This document shows, piece by piece, positions 35,854 through 46,766 of a DNA stretch of 64,000 nt. How positions within the stretch are numbered: position 1 is the stretch's first letter; the number at the start of each line of letters is the position of its first letter. A model generated the notes under the pieces. It saw only the letters and a list, made by a program, of their open reading frames with translations, was not told the origin of the DNA and searched no databases. Source of the stretch: Taiwanofungus camphoratus (lineage: Eukaryota; Basidiomycota; Agaricomycetes; Polyporales; Taiwanofungaceae). Location of the stretch: positions 1,612,001-1,676,000 of the forward strand of contig CP021220.1 of the NCBI GenBank assembly GCA_003999685.1, given 5' to 3'. A program made the translations under genes and the position numbers.

Positions 35854-35951
35854 CTGCGGAGGCCCCGTATGTCTTCTCAGGCAGGCTTATACCCAACCTC
35901 TCAGAGTCTGTGAGTATTTCCTCTCCTCTGCCCTCCTGGTGGCATCAAGTC

Positions 35952-37364
35952 ATGGCCGAATCGAAGGTTTGCAGCAGTGCCGATTTGACTGGAAGGCTTG
36001 AGCACGCTGGTGGAACTAACTACTGCTCGTTTACTTCAGTTCTCATTTCTGGTCTATAATTCGATGGAGGCTCTGCCGGAAGCATCGAGGATACGAGCGA
36101 TTTACCCGGATGATTTCTTTCCCAATGGCAGCACCACATGCTGAATATATGCACTCATAATATTGATGCCTTTGGAAATCAGGCACCTATGTCCAGCTGC
36201 CTTATGGACGGGTCCGATTCTGGTTGTTGGGCCCCGAAGAGGGAACTCGAGTGAGATTGTCGCTACCCTCGCTCAGTCTGACGCTAACACCGTCCCGCAT
36301 AGGTTGTGTTGATACACGGCGTTTCTACACCTAGTGTCACCTGGAAGTACATAGCACCCTACCTTGCGGCCCATGGCATGAGAGTTCTCGTCTATGGTAC
36401 CAATGAATACATATACAGTGAAGCAGTTCGCTCATGCAACTACTCTACAGACCTTTACGGCAAGGGATATTCTGAGGCACCCCAGACAGCACACCATGTG
36501 AACCTTTTTATCACACAGCTCGCACTCCTGATGCAATATGTGCGCTGGGACAGTGCGCATATTGTCGGGTTTTCCATGGTCAGGCGAACCGGACATTTCA
36601 CCGGCGATGCTTTAACCGACTCATGCTGATACTCAGAATCTATAACATAGGGTGGTGGAATTGCAGCTGCATTTGCCGCCATACTGCCTCACCTCGTCAC
36701 TGAAAAACTAGTGTTGATGGCTTCTGCAGGAGTTCATGATGTTCGTCGATCCCATAATTTATTAATGGCGCTAAATTGAATTTTCATAGAGGCCCTCGCT
36801 GCAGCCGGAGAGGCCCTCCAATCAGGCTGTAAGTATGAATCCGAACCAATCTCTACCATTCCTGTTTATCAAGGCGTATTTCTGGTATAGGCGCCCAAGA
36901 CTTCTATGCCTATGTTTCAAGAGGTATTGTCAATGCTGCAAGGATTGTAACAATCAACTATATTTCGTCTTTGATTTTCTAGCTGGTCGATCTTCAGGCG
37001 GAGCTGTTGCCAGGTTATAAACCTGCTGTAGCCTCCTGTTTCCGAGACGGCCCCATTCATGATCTGCTATGGGCTTTCGACGGGCTGGAGGGCCTACATG
37101 TTGGATACGGAAAGGCGCTGCAGGTGCTCATCATACACGTAGGTCTTACCATTTCGTCAGCCTGGATGCGAGTGGATGCTGACGCAGTCATTTCCATTGA
37201 AGGGCACTGCGGACGATGTTATCCGTTTCTCTGACACTGCAGAGATTAGAAAGCGGGTACCATCCGCCCAACTGGTCGGGATCAAAGAAGCAGGACATCA
37301 GATGACCGTGCAGGACGGACACTGGCAACAAGTGGCCGAAAGCCTTCAGGTTTTCTTGAATTAA
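35952..37364 (+). CDS. Alpha/beta-fold hydrolase
   Basis: Serine hydrolase of the lipase/carboxylesterase superfamily. A 15-nt first exon (35952-35966, MAESK) splices in frame to FSFLVYNSMEALPEASRIRA, supported by a ctaac branch sequence and a ttcag acceptor. Then come IYPDDFFPNGS, TYVQLPYGRVRFWLLGPEEG, VVLIHGVSTPSVTWKYIAPY (oxyanion HG) and DLYGKGYSEAP. The nucleophile elbow G-F-S-M-G is assembled across an intron at about 36578-36651. Catalytic Asp is likely in GTADDVIRFSD and His in KEAGHQMTVQDG. Ends LQVFLN. Roughly seven introns. The natural ester is unknown. Confidence 0.83.
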
Positions 37365-37559
37365 TCAAAGGAACCAAGTCGACATTCATAATTCTGTACT
37401 ATATTAAAGAGGGTAAACTGTTTATGTGAATTGTAGACACCCGTTCCTTACCATCGAAACACTAATATCGGATAATGAGTAATTGGATGAAAGTCTCGTT
37501 TTTAAAACTTGAGGATGCTCGAAAATGATGCTCTGAGATACAAACCCAGAATGATTTCG

Positions 37560-38499
37560 TCAGGCATCACGCTCCGTAGATGATGACTGCCAAGTCTTCC
37601 TGCTCAACACCCGAATGCTATTCTGCCACTTGAGGATTCCAACTTTTACCGTCAACTCGCCCAATTGGAAGCCTCGTTGTCTCAACAGCGTGCTTATGTA
37701 CGCCTTTAACGGTGTAGCGACCGCACGAATGTTCTGAACAGTCTTGTCCGCTTCAAAGGCGTGCTTGACGGCATGTATAAGGAGGTCATTTTGCATGCCA
37801 GCGGCTCGATACGGTTCGTCGACGTAGAAATGACGTATGGTAGCAGTACTGGATGTTCCTTTCTTGCTAAGCCTGTCCTTCGTGAGTCTTCTGGAGTCAG
37901 CTACAGAAGACGTTACAGATTCGTTGGATAGAGAGTCCAGAGAGGCGTCCAGTGCAATAAGGCCAATGAATTTGTCACCGTATTCGAGTATCCAGAAGCC
38001 GGACGAAGGGGAACGTGAGTAGTATGACGATATGTCAACGAGGTCGAGCCGATGAAGTATGTCCTGAGAGTGCTCCTCAAACGCGGGACGATTGAGCCTG
38101 GGTATTCAGTAGAATATGTCATGAATGAAGGTGGGCGAAATGTGAACTCTGCCAACAACTTACCAATCGCAGAGGAACATTAATGGTACTGCCATTGCAG
38201 CAAAGGAAGGTAGCGGGCTCGCATAAGCCATGAATCCGTATTCCGGTTTTGGCCACCAGCCCATGAGCTGAATGAAAATGCAGGACAATCCGACCCATGT
38301 AGCCAACGCCAGAGGGTGAAAATAGACTGGAAATCATGACATTCTTGAGCGAAGACATAGCATCCGGTGGGAAAGATCTATACATACCCTGCCGATTCGC
38401 GATAGCGAGGGGCTCCATGTCGCCTTTACCAATCATGAATTGGACCAGATCCTTGTCTGCAGGCTTGAAAGCACGTATCCTCGCAGCTGGCTCGACCAT
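37560..38499 (-). CDS. Membrane-anchored GNAT N-acetyltransferase (NAT8-like layout)
   Basis: Three main exons. N-terminus MVEPAARIRAFKPADKDLVQ begins an incomplete GNAT fold, interrupted by two hydrophobic stretches (ALATWVGLSCIFIQLMGWW and SFAAMAVPLMFLCDW). The acetyltransferase core resumes with SSGFWILEYGDKFIGLIALD, then a polar loop of about 30 residues, and ATIRHFYVDEPYRAAGMQND with the acetyl-CoA-binding motif A region. The C-terminal part is LKAYISTLLRQRGFQLGEL. A GNAT fold split by a membrane hairpin near its N-terminus is the NAT8/CML arrangement, facing the ER or Golgi. The R/Q-x-x-G-x-G/A loop is degenerate (YRAAGM). Divergent from the dienelactone hydrolase gene (234 bp). Confidence 0.78.
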
Positions 38500-38733
38500 C
38501 TTCGTAGAACGGATACAAGGAGAAGTGGACGAGAGAGGAAAAAGGATGAGGGAAAATCGTTATAACCATGTTTGAGAACAGCGAACGCATATGGACGTTC
38601 CAGGGGAAACGCGACGCACGTTTGTCGCGATATACGAGGTCACGTGACAGGGGGGCGTCTGAAAGTGCTCATTGGCAACAATGTAAGCCATAGGAGCAAG
38701 TACTCGCACAGCTCGACAAAGTTGAGGTCAATC

Positions 38734-40244
38734 ATGCTCATCACCAAGACTTACCACGACGTCTCATCCGCCTTGGATCCCAATGGTCGTCCCATCAGGA
38801 TCTTTGTTATATCGCCCAGTGTTCCTGGTTATCCGGATGCCAGGTTCCCAGGCAAGTGATCTATCAGGGCATCCTGCCAGGGATCACATCTTGATCTAGT
38901 ATGACTATAGGTGTGGTTTGTTTTAGGTAAGAGGTGTCGATACAATTGAAGCACGCCTGAAAGCTTTCTCTCCATTAGCGAAATTTACCAAGTAACTGGC
39001 CCTGTAGAACGGTTCGCGGGCCAGATCGCCAGCCAAGGATATGTCGTTGGTCAGTGCCAAATAGTTGTCTAGCAAGCCATCAAATCTTGAGTTCATCTGC
39101 CCCAGCTTGCCCATCGACATACCACGAGTTCGAAGGTCATGACCCCATTCCTTATGATACCGCAGGTGAGTATGCGAGCCCACACATCATGACCCCCTCA
39201 CTGTCTGAAACTTCCTAGGGACTGACAGAGGCAACAAGTACAAGGCTCGCTAATTCATTTACCTTTTTTACCTGCTATGGATTCTCACACTGTTGTAGAT
39301 CCAGAAAGAACTGGAAGCGTACGACGAAGTAAGGCCTATTTAATTTCCAAGCCCCGAAAACATATCTCACCCGGCGGGTTTGAAGGACGCTACCCTTTCT
39401 ATTGATCTGTTGTGCTCCCTAAAGAACTGTAATGGGCGTATCGCTGGTTCGTATTCTTCGTGTCAATATAGACCATAGAAGTGAAGAGCTGTCCACTTCA
39501 GCGACCGGCATGTGCCTCGGAGGTCATCTGGTGCGTTAAATCCGAGCGAACACGTCAACAGCAACCATATGATTCCCTTCTTTTTCTGCAGGCATTTCGT
39601 GTATGTTTATCTAATTCGCCGCGTTCATACAGCTGTCTTGAATATAGGCGTAGGCTACGTTTGACTCACGCGTCCTCTCCTCCGTCTGTTTTTTCGCCAC
39701 GGACATTCATACCGCTAGTCTTGGAAAGGGAGAGAATGATGATTCACTTGTCCGCGTTCGTAACGGCGATCTAACCGGCAAGGGTGAACTCGTGGTAAGC
39801 ATGCAACGCAGTTGCGGATGTCTCAAACACGGGGATTGACCTTGGTGCGGATATGACTGGAGATGATTTTCGGAAAACAAGCGAGTGTTCACATTAGTAT
39901 GCATGAACCCAGACCGTGATGGCCTCTACTTGTAGGATACGCATGTCCCTCGCGCGGGCAGAGACTTGATCAGGAAGACGCTAGAAGATGCTAATGTCAC
40001 CGTTTCTGTATGTCTCCCTCGTCCACTGGTTCGCTACTCCCTCTGAACCTCATTTCTGTTCTCGCAGTTCCTTGAAGTACAGGCCCAACACGCGTTCATT
40101 CGTGACGAATCCTCGAAGGGCCGGTGGGACGCTGCACTCACAAGGTCGCTCTTCGGCTTTATGATGGAAGTCTTCGAGCGTACAGTAGGGAGAGATTTAG
40201 GACCAAAGACGAATGTGGATCGAACATTCGAACACGTGTGTTAG
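38734..40244 (+). CDS. Dienelactone hydrolase family protein
   Basis: Alpha/beta hydrolase with a Cys nucleophile, related to carboxymethylenebutenolidase. Spliced order: MLITKTYHDVSSALDPNGRP, IRIFVISPSVPGYPDARFPG, VVCFSEIYQVTGPVERFAGQ, IASQGYVVACPSTYHEFEGH, DPIPYDTAGTDRGNKYK, LCSLKNCNGRIAATGMCLGG (nucleophile Cys in G-M-C-L-G). These are followed by VCFFATDIHTASLGKGENDD, MIFGKQDTHVPRAGRDLIRK (acid) and FLEVQAQHAFIRDESSKGRW (His). The triad therefore looks complete. About ten exons, including a 16-nt exon at 38911-38926. Two introns appear to use GC donors: 38852-38910 (AG then gcaagt) and the one after FGKQ (gcgagt). Possible role in lactone/aromatic catabolism. Confidence 0.85.
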
Positions 40245-40930
40245 ATTCGATAGACGAAAACGTGTAGAAGATCTATGTAGCCCACCATAACGACTGTACT
40301 ATGGTTTTACTAGCTTTGCAAAATTTTCAGCGAATTTTTGAATAACTTCACAACAACGTCACGCGCTGGTCTCGGAGTTTCAGCAATGCATAGCCGAGGG
40401 TCCTTACTACAGTTCTATCTACTAAAAGGTTGGAAAAATGAGACGTGTCAGAACAGTGCCGATAAAAATTTAAAAAAAGTGAAGGTCTAACACATACTAT
40501 GCCTAACCACGTATTCGGCGGGTTGGTTCCCATCTGCATCCAGGTTGACCGGTACATGGAAAAGGCTGTGCTTAGAGCACGGCAAATTCATGAAGGGCAC
40601 CCAATGAGGGCCGCCCTTCCACCTTATTGGGCGACTAACGTCACCAATATCACTGCACTGTGGCTGCTTAATTTGTGTTGCGGCAAGAAACAGGCTGTCA
40701 CCCCTATGACGTTCATTGATCACATTGGGCAGCAGTCATCAGAGGACTTTGCACCACTCCATCCAGAGGTGCAGCCAGGTGATCGGGTCATGGATTGGTA
40801 CATTGACCGCTTTGAACGAGTGTTCTTGGATGGAAAAGGTCTGAACAAAAGCTCACCTGAGTTCGCCGACTGGCTGGAGTTCATCTGGTGGCCAGAATTC
40901 CAACGCCAGCTGGCCCAGCCTGAAGGGCGA

Positions 40931-42681
40931 TGATGAGTCCTGTAGCCTCCTGGGCCCCGAATCACGATTTTAGAAGCTTTCTAATCCCCTAACAGACCAT
41001 CCTATGACTCTTCTACAGCCTACGACAGGCGGGATAGGTTCCTATAATGTTCCTAACACCTCCTTCGCTTCCTAAACCCTTCTAACACCCTATGAAGTCC
41101 TGCAAAGTCACACAAGGTACTATGAGGTTTTGAATGCTAGCCACGAAGTCCCTAACTCCTGCTAAGTCCACTATCGGACACTGCCGGCCCTCCCATACTG
41201 CTCTATTGGATCTAGGTCCCAGCTACTACATCACTCATCCCAGGTTTAGCTAAGAAGTCTTAGCTAAGTCTCTTCTAGCTCTTGTGATTGTAGCCACCCC
41301 AATAGGCTCTGAAATGGTCCAAAGTTCTGAAGGCTGGACTTAGGAAGCCTTGTGCACCCCCTGGGTCTCGATCCTATGCCATAAGGTCCTCCTATGGCGC
41401 ATCCATATGATCCCCTACCCATTTAGGACACCTCCTACCCCAATTAGACCAAGTCCCGCTGCTAGAAACTTTGTACACTCTTAGCCCACTAAGATAGTTG
41501 ATCACGGCACATGGCTGCTCTCAGATAGTCATCCCACCCTCATGGATGGATTTGGTCACCTTTCTACCATACGTAGTTCCCCTGTTTCAGTTCCTATTTA
41601 GTTCCTATCCTCCTCGTGTTCACTTCGGAGCCCATGCGCTGTAGTACACATTTCAGACTCGTAAGGATCACTTCACGCAAGAATAGTTCACCTCATGCTC
41701 CTCTATTTAGTCAGAGGTAGTTTACTATGTATGAGAGAGACCCCTCAGTGCATGCTTCTCCCTTTAGAATACAAGTTCCCCTGTAGCTCTAATCTCAGAA
41801 AAGTGCCGCGAGTACAACCTTAGGAACAGTCCTAAGCCCCCTAAGTCTCCACCCCAGCTCCGTTTCAGTATCTTTGAACTACGTCTACGCTCGCGATATA
41901 TCTACAAACCACGTCTACGCTTCCCGAACTACGCACTACGATCTACGAAAGTCGCTGTGACTTCGCACCCTTCAGCACCTCTTACAGCACCTATCCGGTG
42001 GGCCTCTGCCTTAGTTATACCCTTAGGCTCACATTGTGTCAACCCTACGTCCTATGAATAGCCCTACGACTCTCCTATAGCCTTCATTTCAGGTCATAGT
42101 ACATCTCCCTACGCCCTCGTACTCTCCGACCTACGTCTCGAAGTCAACAAACACTTCGAAGCTTCCAGCGACCTCATTCCTCCATCCCTATTTCAAGTAT
42201 TAGCTCTCTGAACCATCTGACCTCTTCTACAGGTCTCCTACACCAGCCAAATCTCACCCACCTCGCTCTAACAAGCCTCGAAGCCTTACGCTCTTTAGCT
42301 AACTTCGCAGCAGTCTTGTATCATTGGCCAATTGATTGAAGCCATATTCTGTTGGCTTGTTGCTCCCTAACTCCATACAGCCTACGAAGTCAGCTCGTGT
42401 GCTTTAGCTAAAAACTTCGAAGGACTTCGCAGAACTTTGAAGGACTTCACGCACTTCGGAGGGTCTCGCAAGGCCTTAGGGATCGTCTAGCACTTAGGAA
42501 CAAGATCCTGTCACGCAGGACCCTTGGCCCCTTACTCTCTCACTTACAAAAACAAGACATACAGGTTTTCCGGTATCATACAGGTTGTAGCTCCTCCCCT
42601 CACATCCCCACAGTTCACACACTACCCCCTAGCCACGTTGCGGAGCACTCCCTAGGTACCAGGGTCCCCTAGGTCATATCA
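40931..42681 (+). mobile_element. TGAT...ATCA element, copy 1a (1,751 bp)
   Basis: Begins TGATGAGTCCTGTAGCCTCC and ends CCTAGGTCATATCA. Ends form a short imperfect TIR (TGATnnGnCC). No coding frame. It is built of dense short words such as CTACG, ACTTCG and TTAGCTAA, with a small hairpin TTAGCTAAGA-AG-TCTTAGCTAA near 41.25 kb. Colinear with copy 2 over its whole length and about 140 bp longer; part of the difference is a block near 42.1-42.4 kb. It abuts inverted partial copy 1b directly, so its own right flank and target duplication cannot be seen. Confidence 0.75.
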
Positions 42682-43195
42682 TTGGGGTAGGAGGTGTCCT
42701 AAATGGGTAGGAGATCATATGAATACACTGTAGAAGGACCTTATGGCATAGAATCGAGACCCAGAGGGTGCACAAGGCTTTCTAAGTCCAACCTTCGGAG
42801 CTTCGGATCATTTTTGAGCCTATCGGGGGTGGCTGCAATCACAAGAGCTAGGAGAGACTTAGCTAAGACTTCTTAGCTAAACCCGGGATGAGTGATGTAG
42901 TAGCTGGGGCCTAGATCTAATAGAACAGTATGGGAGGGCCGGCAGTGTCCGATAGTGGACTTAGCAGGAGTTAGGGACTTCGTGGCTAGCATTCAAAACC
43001 TCGTAGCACCTCGTGCAACTTCACAGGACTTTGTAGGGTGTTAGAAGGGTTTAGGAAGTGAAGGAGGTGTTAGGAACATTATAGGAACCTATCCCACCTG
43101 TTGTAGACTGTAGAAAAGTCATAGGATGGTCGGTTAGGAGATTAGAAAGCTTCTAAAATCGCAATTCGGGGCCCAGGAGGCTACAGGACTCATCA
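42682..43195 (-). mobile_element. TGAT...ATCA element, inverted partial copy 1b (514 bp)
   Basis: Reverse complement of about the first 513 bp of copy 1a (40931-41443), ending GGACTCATCA. Copies 1a and 1b therefore face each other as a 2.26-kb block with about 510-bp inverted ends. No 4-bp duplication flanks the block (GCGA left, ACGC right). This suggests two insertions joined by a deletion, or a fold-back derivative. Confidence 0.7.
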
Positions 43196-43388
43196 ACGCC
43201 CCCCCACTGCATGAAACCATGGCTAAGGGCATGTGGGTCCTGAAGACAGCTGACAAGTCCAACAAGGAGATGGCGCGCATTTGTTGTGTGCTCACCAACC
43301 ATTTCCCAGGTGGTGAATACTGCTTTAGGTTCAACATTCCGGGTCCCCACCTCTGTTTGTGTGGGGCAGAGGAAACTCGAGAACACGT

Positions 43389-44998
43389 TGATGAGTCCCG
43401 TAGCCTCCTGGGCCCCGAATCGCGATTATTAGGAGCTTTCTAATCCCCCAACCGACCACTCTAAGACTCTCCTACAGCCTACGACAGGAGGGATAGGTCC
43501 CTATAATATTCCTAATGCCCCCTCTCCTTCCTAAACCCTTCTAACACCCTACGAAGTCTTGCGAAGTCACACGAGGTGCTACAAGGTTTCGAATGCTAGA
43601 CGCGAAGTCCCTAACTCCTGCTAAGTCCACTATCGGACACTGCCGGCCCTCCCATACTGTTCCATTGGATCTAGGTCCTATCTACTACGTCACTCATCCC
43701 GGGCTTAGCTAAGAAGTCTTGGCTAAGTCTCTCCTAGCTCTTGTGATTGCAGTTATCTCCGATAGGCTCCGAAACGGTCCAAAGTTCCGGAAGTTGGACT
43801 TAGGAAGCCTTGTGCACCCCCATGGGTCTCGATCCCATGCCATAAGGTCATCCTAGGGCGTACCCATATGACCCTCCACCCAGTTAGGACACCTCCTGCC
43901 CCGATTAGGCCAAGTCCTGCTGCTAAGAACTTCGTGCGCTCTTAGCCTGCTAAGATAGGTGATCACGGCGCATGGCTGCTCTCGGATAGTCATCCCGCCC
44001 TCGTGAATGAAGTTGGTCACCTTTCTACCGTTCGTAGTTCCCCTGTTTCAGTTCCTAATTAGTTCCTATCCCCCTCGTGTTCACTTTGAAGTCCATGCGT
44101 TTTAGTACACATTTCGGACTCGTAAGGATCACTTCGCGCAAGATTAGTTCACCTCACGCTCCCCTATTTAGTCAGAGGTAGTTTACTATGTACGAGAGAG
44201 ACCCCTCAGTGCACGCTTCTCTCTTTGGAATACCAGTTCCCCTGTAGCTCCGATCTCAGGAAAGTGCTGCGAGTACAACCTTAGGAATGGTCCTAAGGTC
44301 CCTAAGTCTCCACCCCAGCTTCGTTTCAGTACCTTTGAACTACGTCTACGCTCGCGATATATCTACGAACCACGTCTACGCTTCCCGAACTACACACTAC
44401 GATCTACGAAAGTCGCCGTGACTTCGCACCCTTCAGCACCTCTTACAGCACCTATCCGGTGGGCCTCTGCCTTAGTTATACCCTTAGGCTCACGTTGCGT
44501 CATCCCTATGTCCTACGAATAGCCCTACGACACTCCCATAGCCTTAGTTATAGGCTATAGTACATCTCCCTACGCCCTCGAACTCTCCGACCTCCCCTAC
44601 AGGTCCCCTACGCTAGCCAAACCTCGCCCACCTCGCTCTAACAAACCTCGAAACCTTACGCCCTTTAGCTAACTCTAGCTAAAAGGACTTCGCAGCATCT
44701 ACGAAGTCAGCTCGCACGATTTAGCTAAAACTTCGAGGGACTTCGCAAAATCTCGAAGAACTTTGCGTACTTCGGGGGGCCTCGCAAGGCCTTAGGGATC
44801 GTATAGCACTTAGGAACAAGATCCTGTTGTGCAGGACCCTTGACCCCTTACTCCCCTACTTACAAAAAACAAGACATACAGGTTTCCCGGTATCATACAG
44901 GTTGTAGCTCCTATCCTCACACCCTCACAGTTATCACACTACCCCACAGCCACGTTGCGGAGCACTCCCTAGGTACCAGGATCCCCTAGGTCGTATCA
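43389..44998 (+). mobile_element. TGAT...ATCA element, copy 2 (1,610 bp) with ACGT target duplication
   Basis: Starts TGATGAGTCCCGTAGCCTCC and ends CCTAGGTCGTATCA. It is flanked by ACGT at 43385-43388 and again at 44999-45002, a clean 4-bp target-site duplication. It interrupts a coding-like frame of the fossil element, which resumes immediately after the duplication. Non-coding. CpG content is visibly higher than in copy 1a. Confidence 0.85.
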
Positions 44999-45222
44999 AC
45001 GTGCTCTTCGACTGCCCATTCTGGGTCAGGACGAAGTGCCAACAGGGTCCTCAGGACCCACTTCTGATGGGGCCCCCTGAACAGAGAGGTTGGACCCCGG
45101 ATGACATTATGGAGTTCCTTTGGCTTAACCTGATGGTCTTCACATTTGATTGGGCAGAGATCCTTGCAGAGTCTCTTCTTGAGGCCGAAGCAGCGTGCAC
45201 AAGGACTTTTACCCATGCCCGC

Positions 45223-46766
45223 TGATACGACCTAGGGGACCCTGGTACCTAGGGAGTGCTCCGCAACGTGGCTGGGGGTAGTGTGATAACTGTGAGGGTG
45301 TGAGGGTAGGAGCTACAACCTGTATGATACCGGGAAACCTGTATGTCTTGTTTTTGTAAGTAGGGGAGTAAGGGGTCAAGGGTCCTGCACAACAGGATCT
45401 TGTTCCTAAGTGCTATACGATCCCTAAGGCCTTGCGAGGCCCTCCGAAGTACGCGAAGTTCTTCGAGGTTTTGCGAAGTCCTTCGAAGTTTTAGCTAAAT
45501 CGCGCGAGCTGACTTCGTAGATGCTGCGAAGTCCCTCTGGTTAGAGTTAGCTAAAGGGCGTAAGGTTTCGGAGTTTGTTAGAGCGAAGTGGGCGAGGTTT
45601 GGCTAGCGTAGGAGACCTGTGGGAGAGGTCGGAGAGTTCGAGGGCGTAGGGAGATGTACTATAGCCTGTAACTAAGGCTATGGGCGAGTCGTAGGACTAT
45701 TCGTAGGACGTAGGGATAACGCAACGTGAGCCTAAGGGTATAACTAAGGCGGAGGCCCACCGGATAGGTGCTATAAAAGGTGCTGAAGGGTGCGAAGTCA
45801 CGGCGACTTTCGTAGATGGTAGTGCGTAGTTCGGGAAGCGTAGACGTAGTTCGTAGATATATCGCGAGCGTAGACGTAGTTCAAAGGTACTGAAACGAAG
45901 CTGGGGTGGAGACTTAGGGACCTTAGGACCGTTCCTAAGGTTGTACTCGCGGCGCTTTCCTGAGATCGGAGCTACAGGGGAACTAGTATTCCAACGAGAG
46001 AAGCGTGCACTGAGGGGTCTCTCTCGTACATAGTAAACTACCTCTGACTAAATAGGGGAGCGTGAGGTGAACTAATCTTGCGCGAAGTGATCCTTACGAG
46101 TCCGAAATGTGTACTAAAACGCATGGACTCCGAAGTGAACACGAGGAGGATAGGAACTAATTAGGAACTGAAACAGGGGAACTACGAACGGTAGAAAGGT
46201 GACCAACTTCATTCACGAGGGCGGGATGACTATCCGAGAGCAGCCATGCGCCGTGATCACCTATCTTAGCGGGTGGGTGGAGGGTCATGTGGGTACGCCC
46301 TAGGATGACCTTATGGCATAGGATCGAGACCCATGGGAGTGCACAAGGCTTCCTAAGTCCAGCTTCCGGAACTTCGGACCGTTTCGGAGCCTATCGGAGG
46401 TAACTGCAATCACAAGAGCTAGGAGAGACTTAGCTAAGACTTCTTAGCTAAGCCCGGGATGAGTGACGTAGTAGATAGGACCTAGATCCAATGGAACAGT
46501 ATGGGAGGGCCGGCAGTGTCCGATAGTGGACTTAGCAGGAGTTAGGGACTTCGCGTCTAGCATTCGAAATCTCGTAGCACCTCGTGTGGCTTCGCAAGAC
46601 TTCGTAGGGTGTTAGGAGGGTTTAGGAAAGAGAGGGGGCGTTAGGAATATTATAGGAACCTATCCCTCCTGTCGTAGGATGTAGGAGAGTCTTAGAGTGG
46701 TCGGTTGGGGGATCAGAAAGCTCCTAAAATCGCGATTCGGGGCCCAGGAGGCTACAGGACTCATCA
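45223..46766 (-). mobile_element. TGAT...ATCA element, copy 3 (1,544 bp, inverted) with CCGC target duplication
   Basis: Reads TGATACGACCTAGGGGACCC at its left and ends GGCTACAGGACTCATCA, the reverse of copy 2. Flanked by CCGC at 45219-45222 and 46767-46770. Copies 2 and 3 have different duplicated tetranucleotides, so the integration is not sequence-specific for one 4-mer. Together with copy 2 it forms a 3.4-kb inverted pair around a 220-bp spacer. Confidence 0.85.

Noticed and set aside
32522-40244. Secondary-metabolite gene cluster (methyltransferase, hydrolase, dienelactone hydrolase)
   Set aside because: No backbone synthase or terpene cyclase, the only P450 is a distant dead fragment, and Elp5 and a GNAT protein are interspersed.
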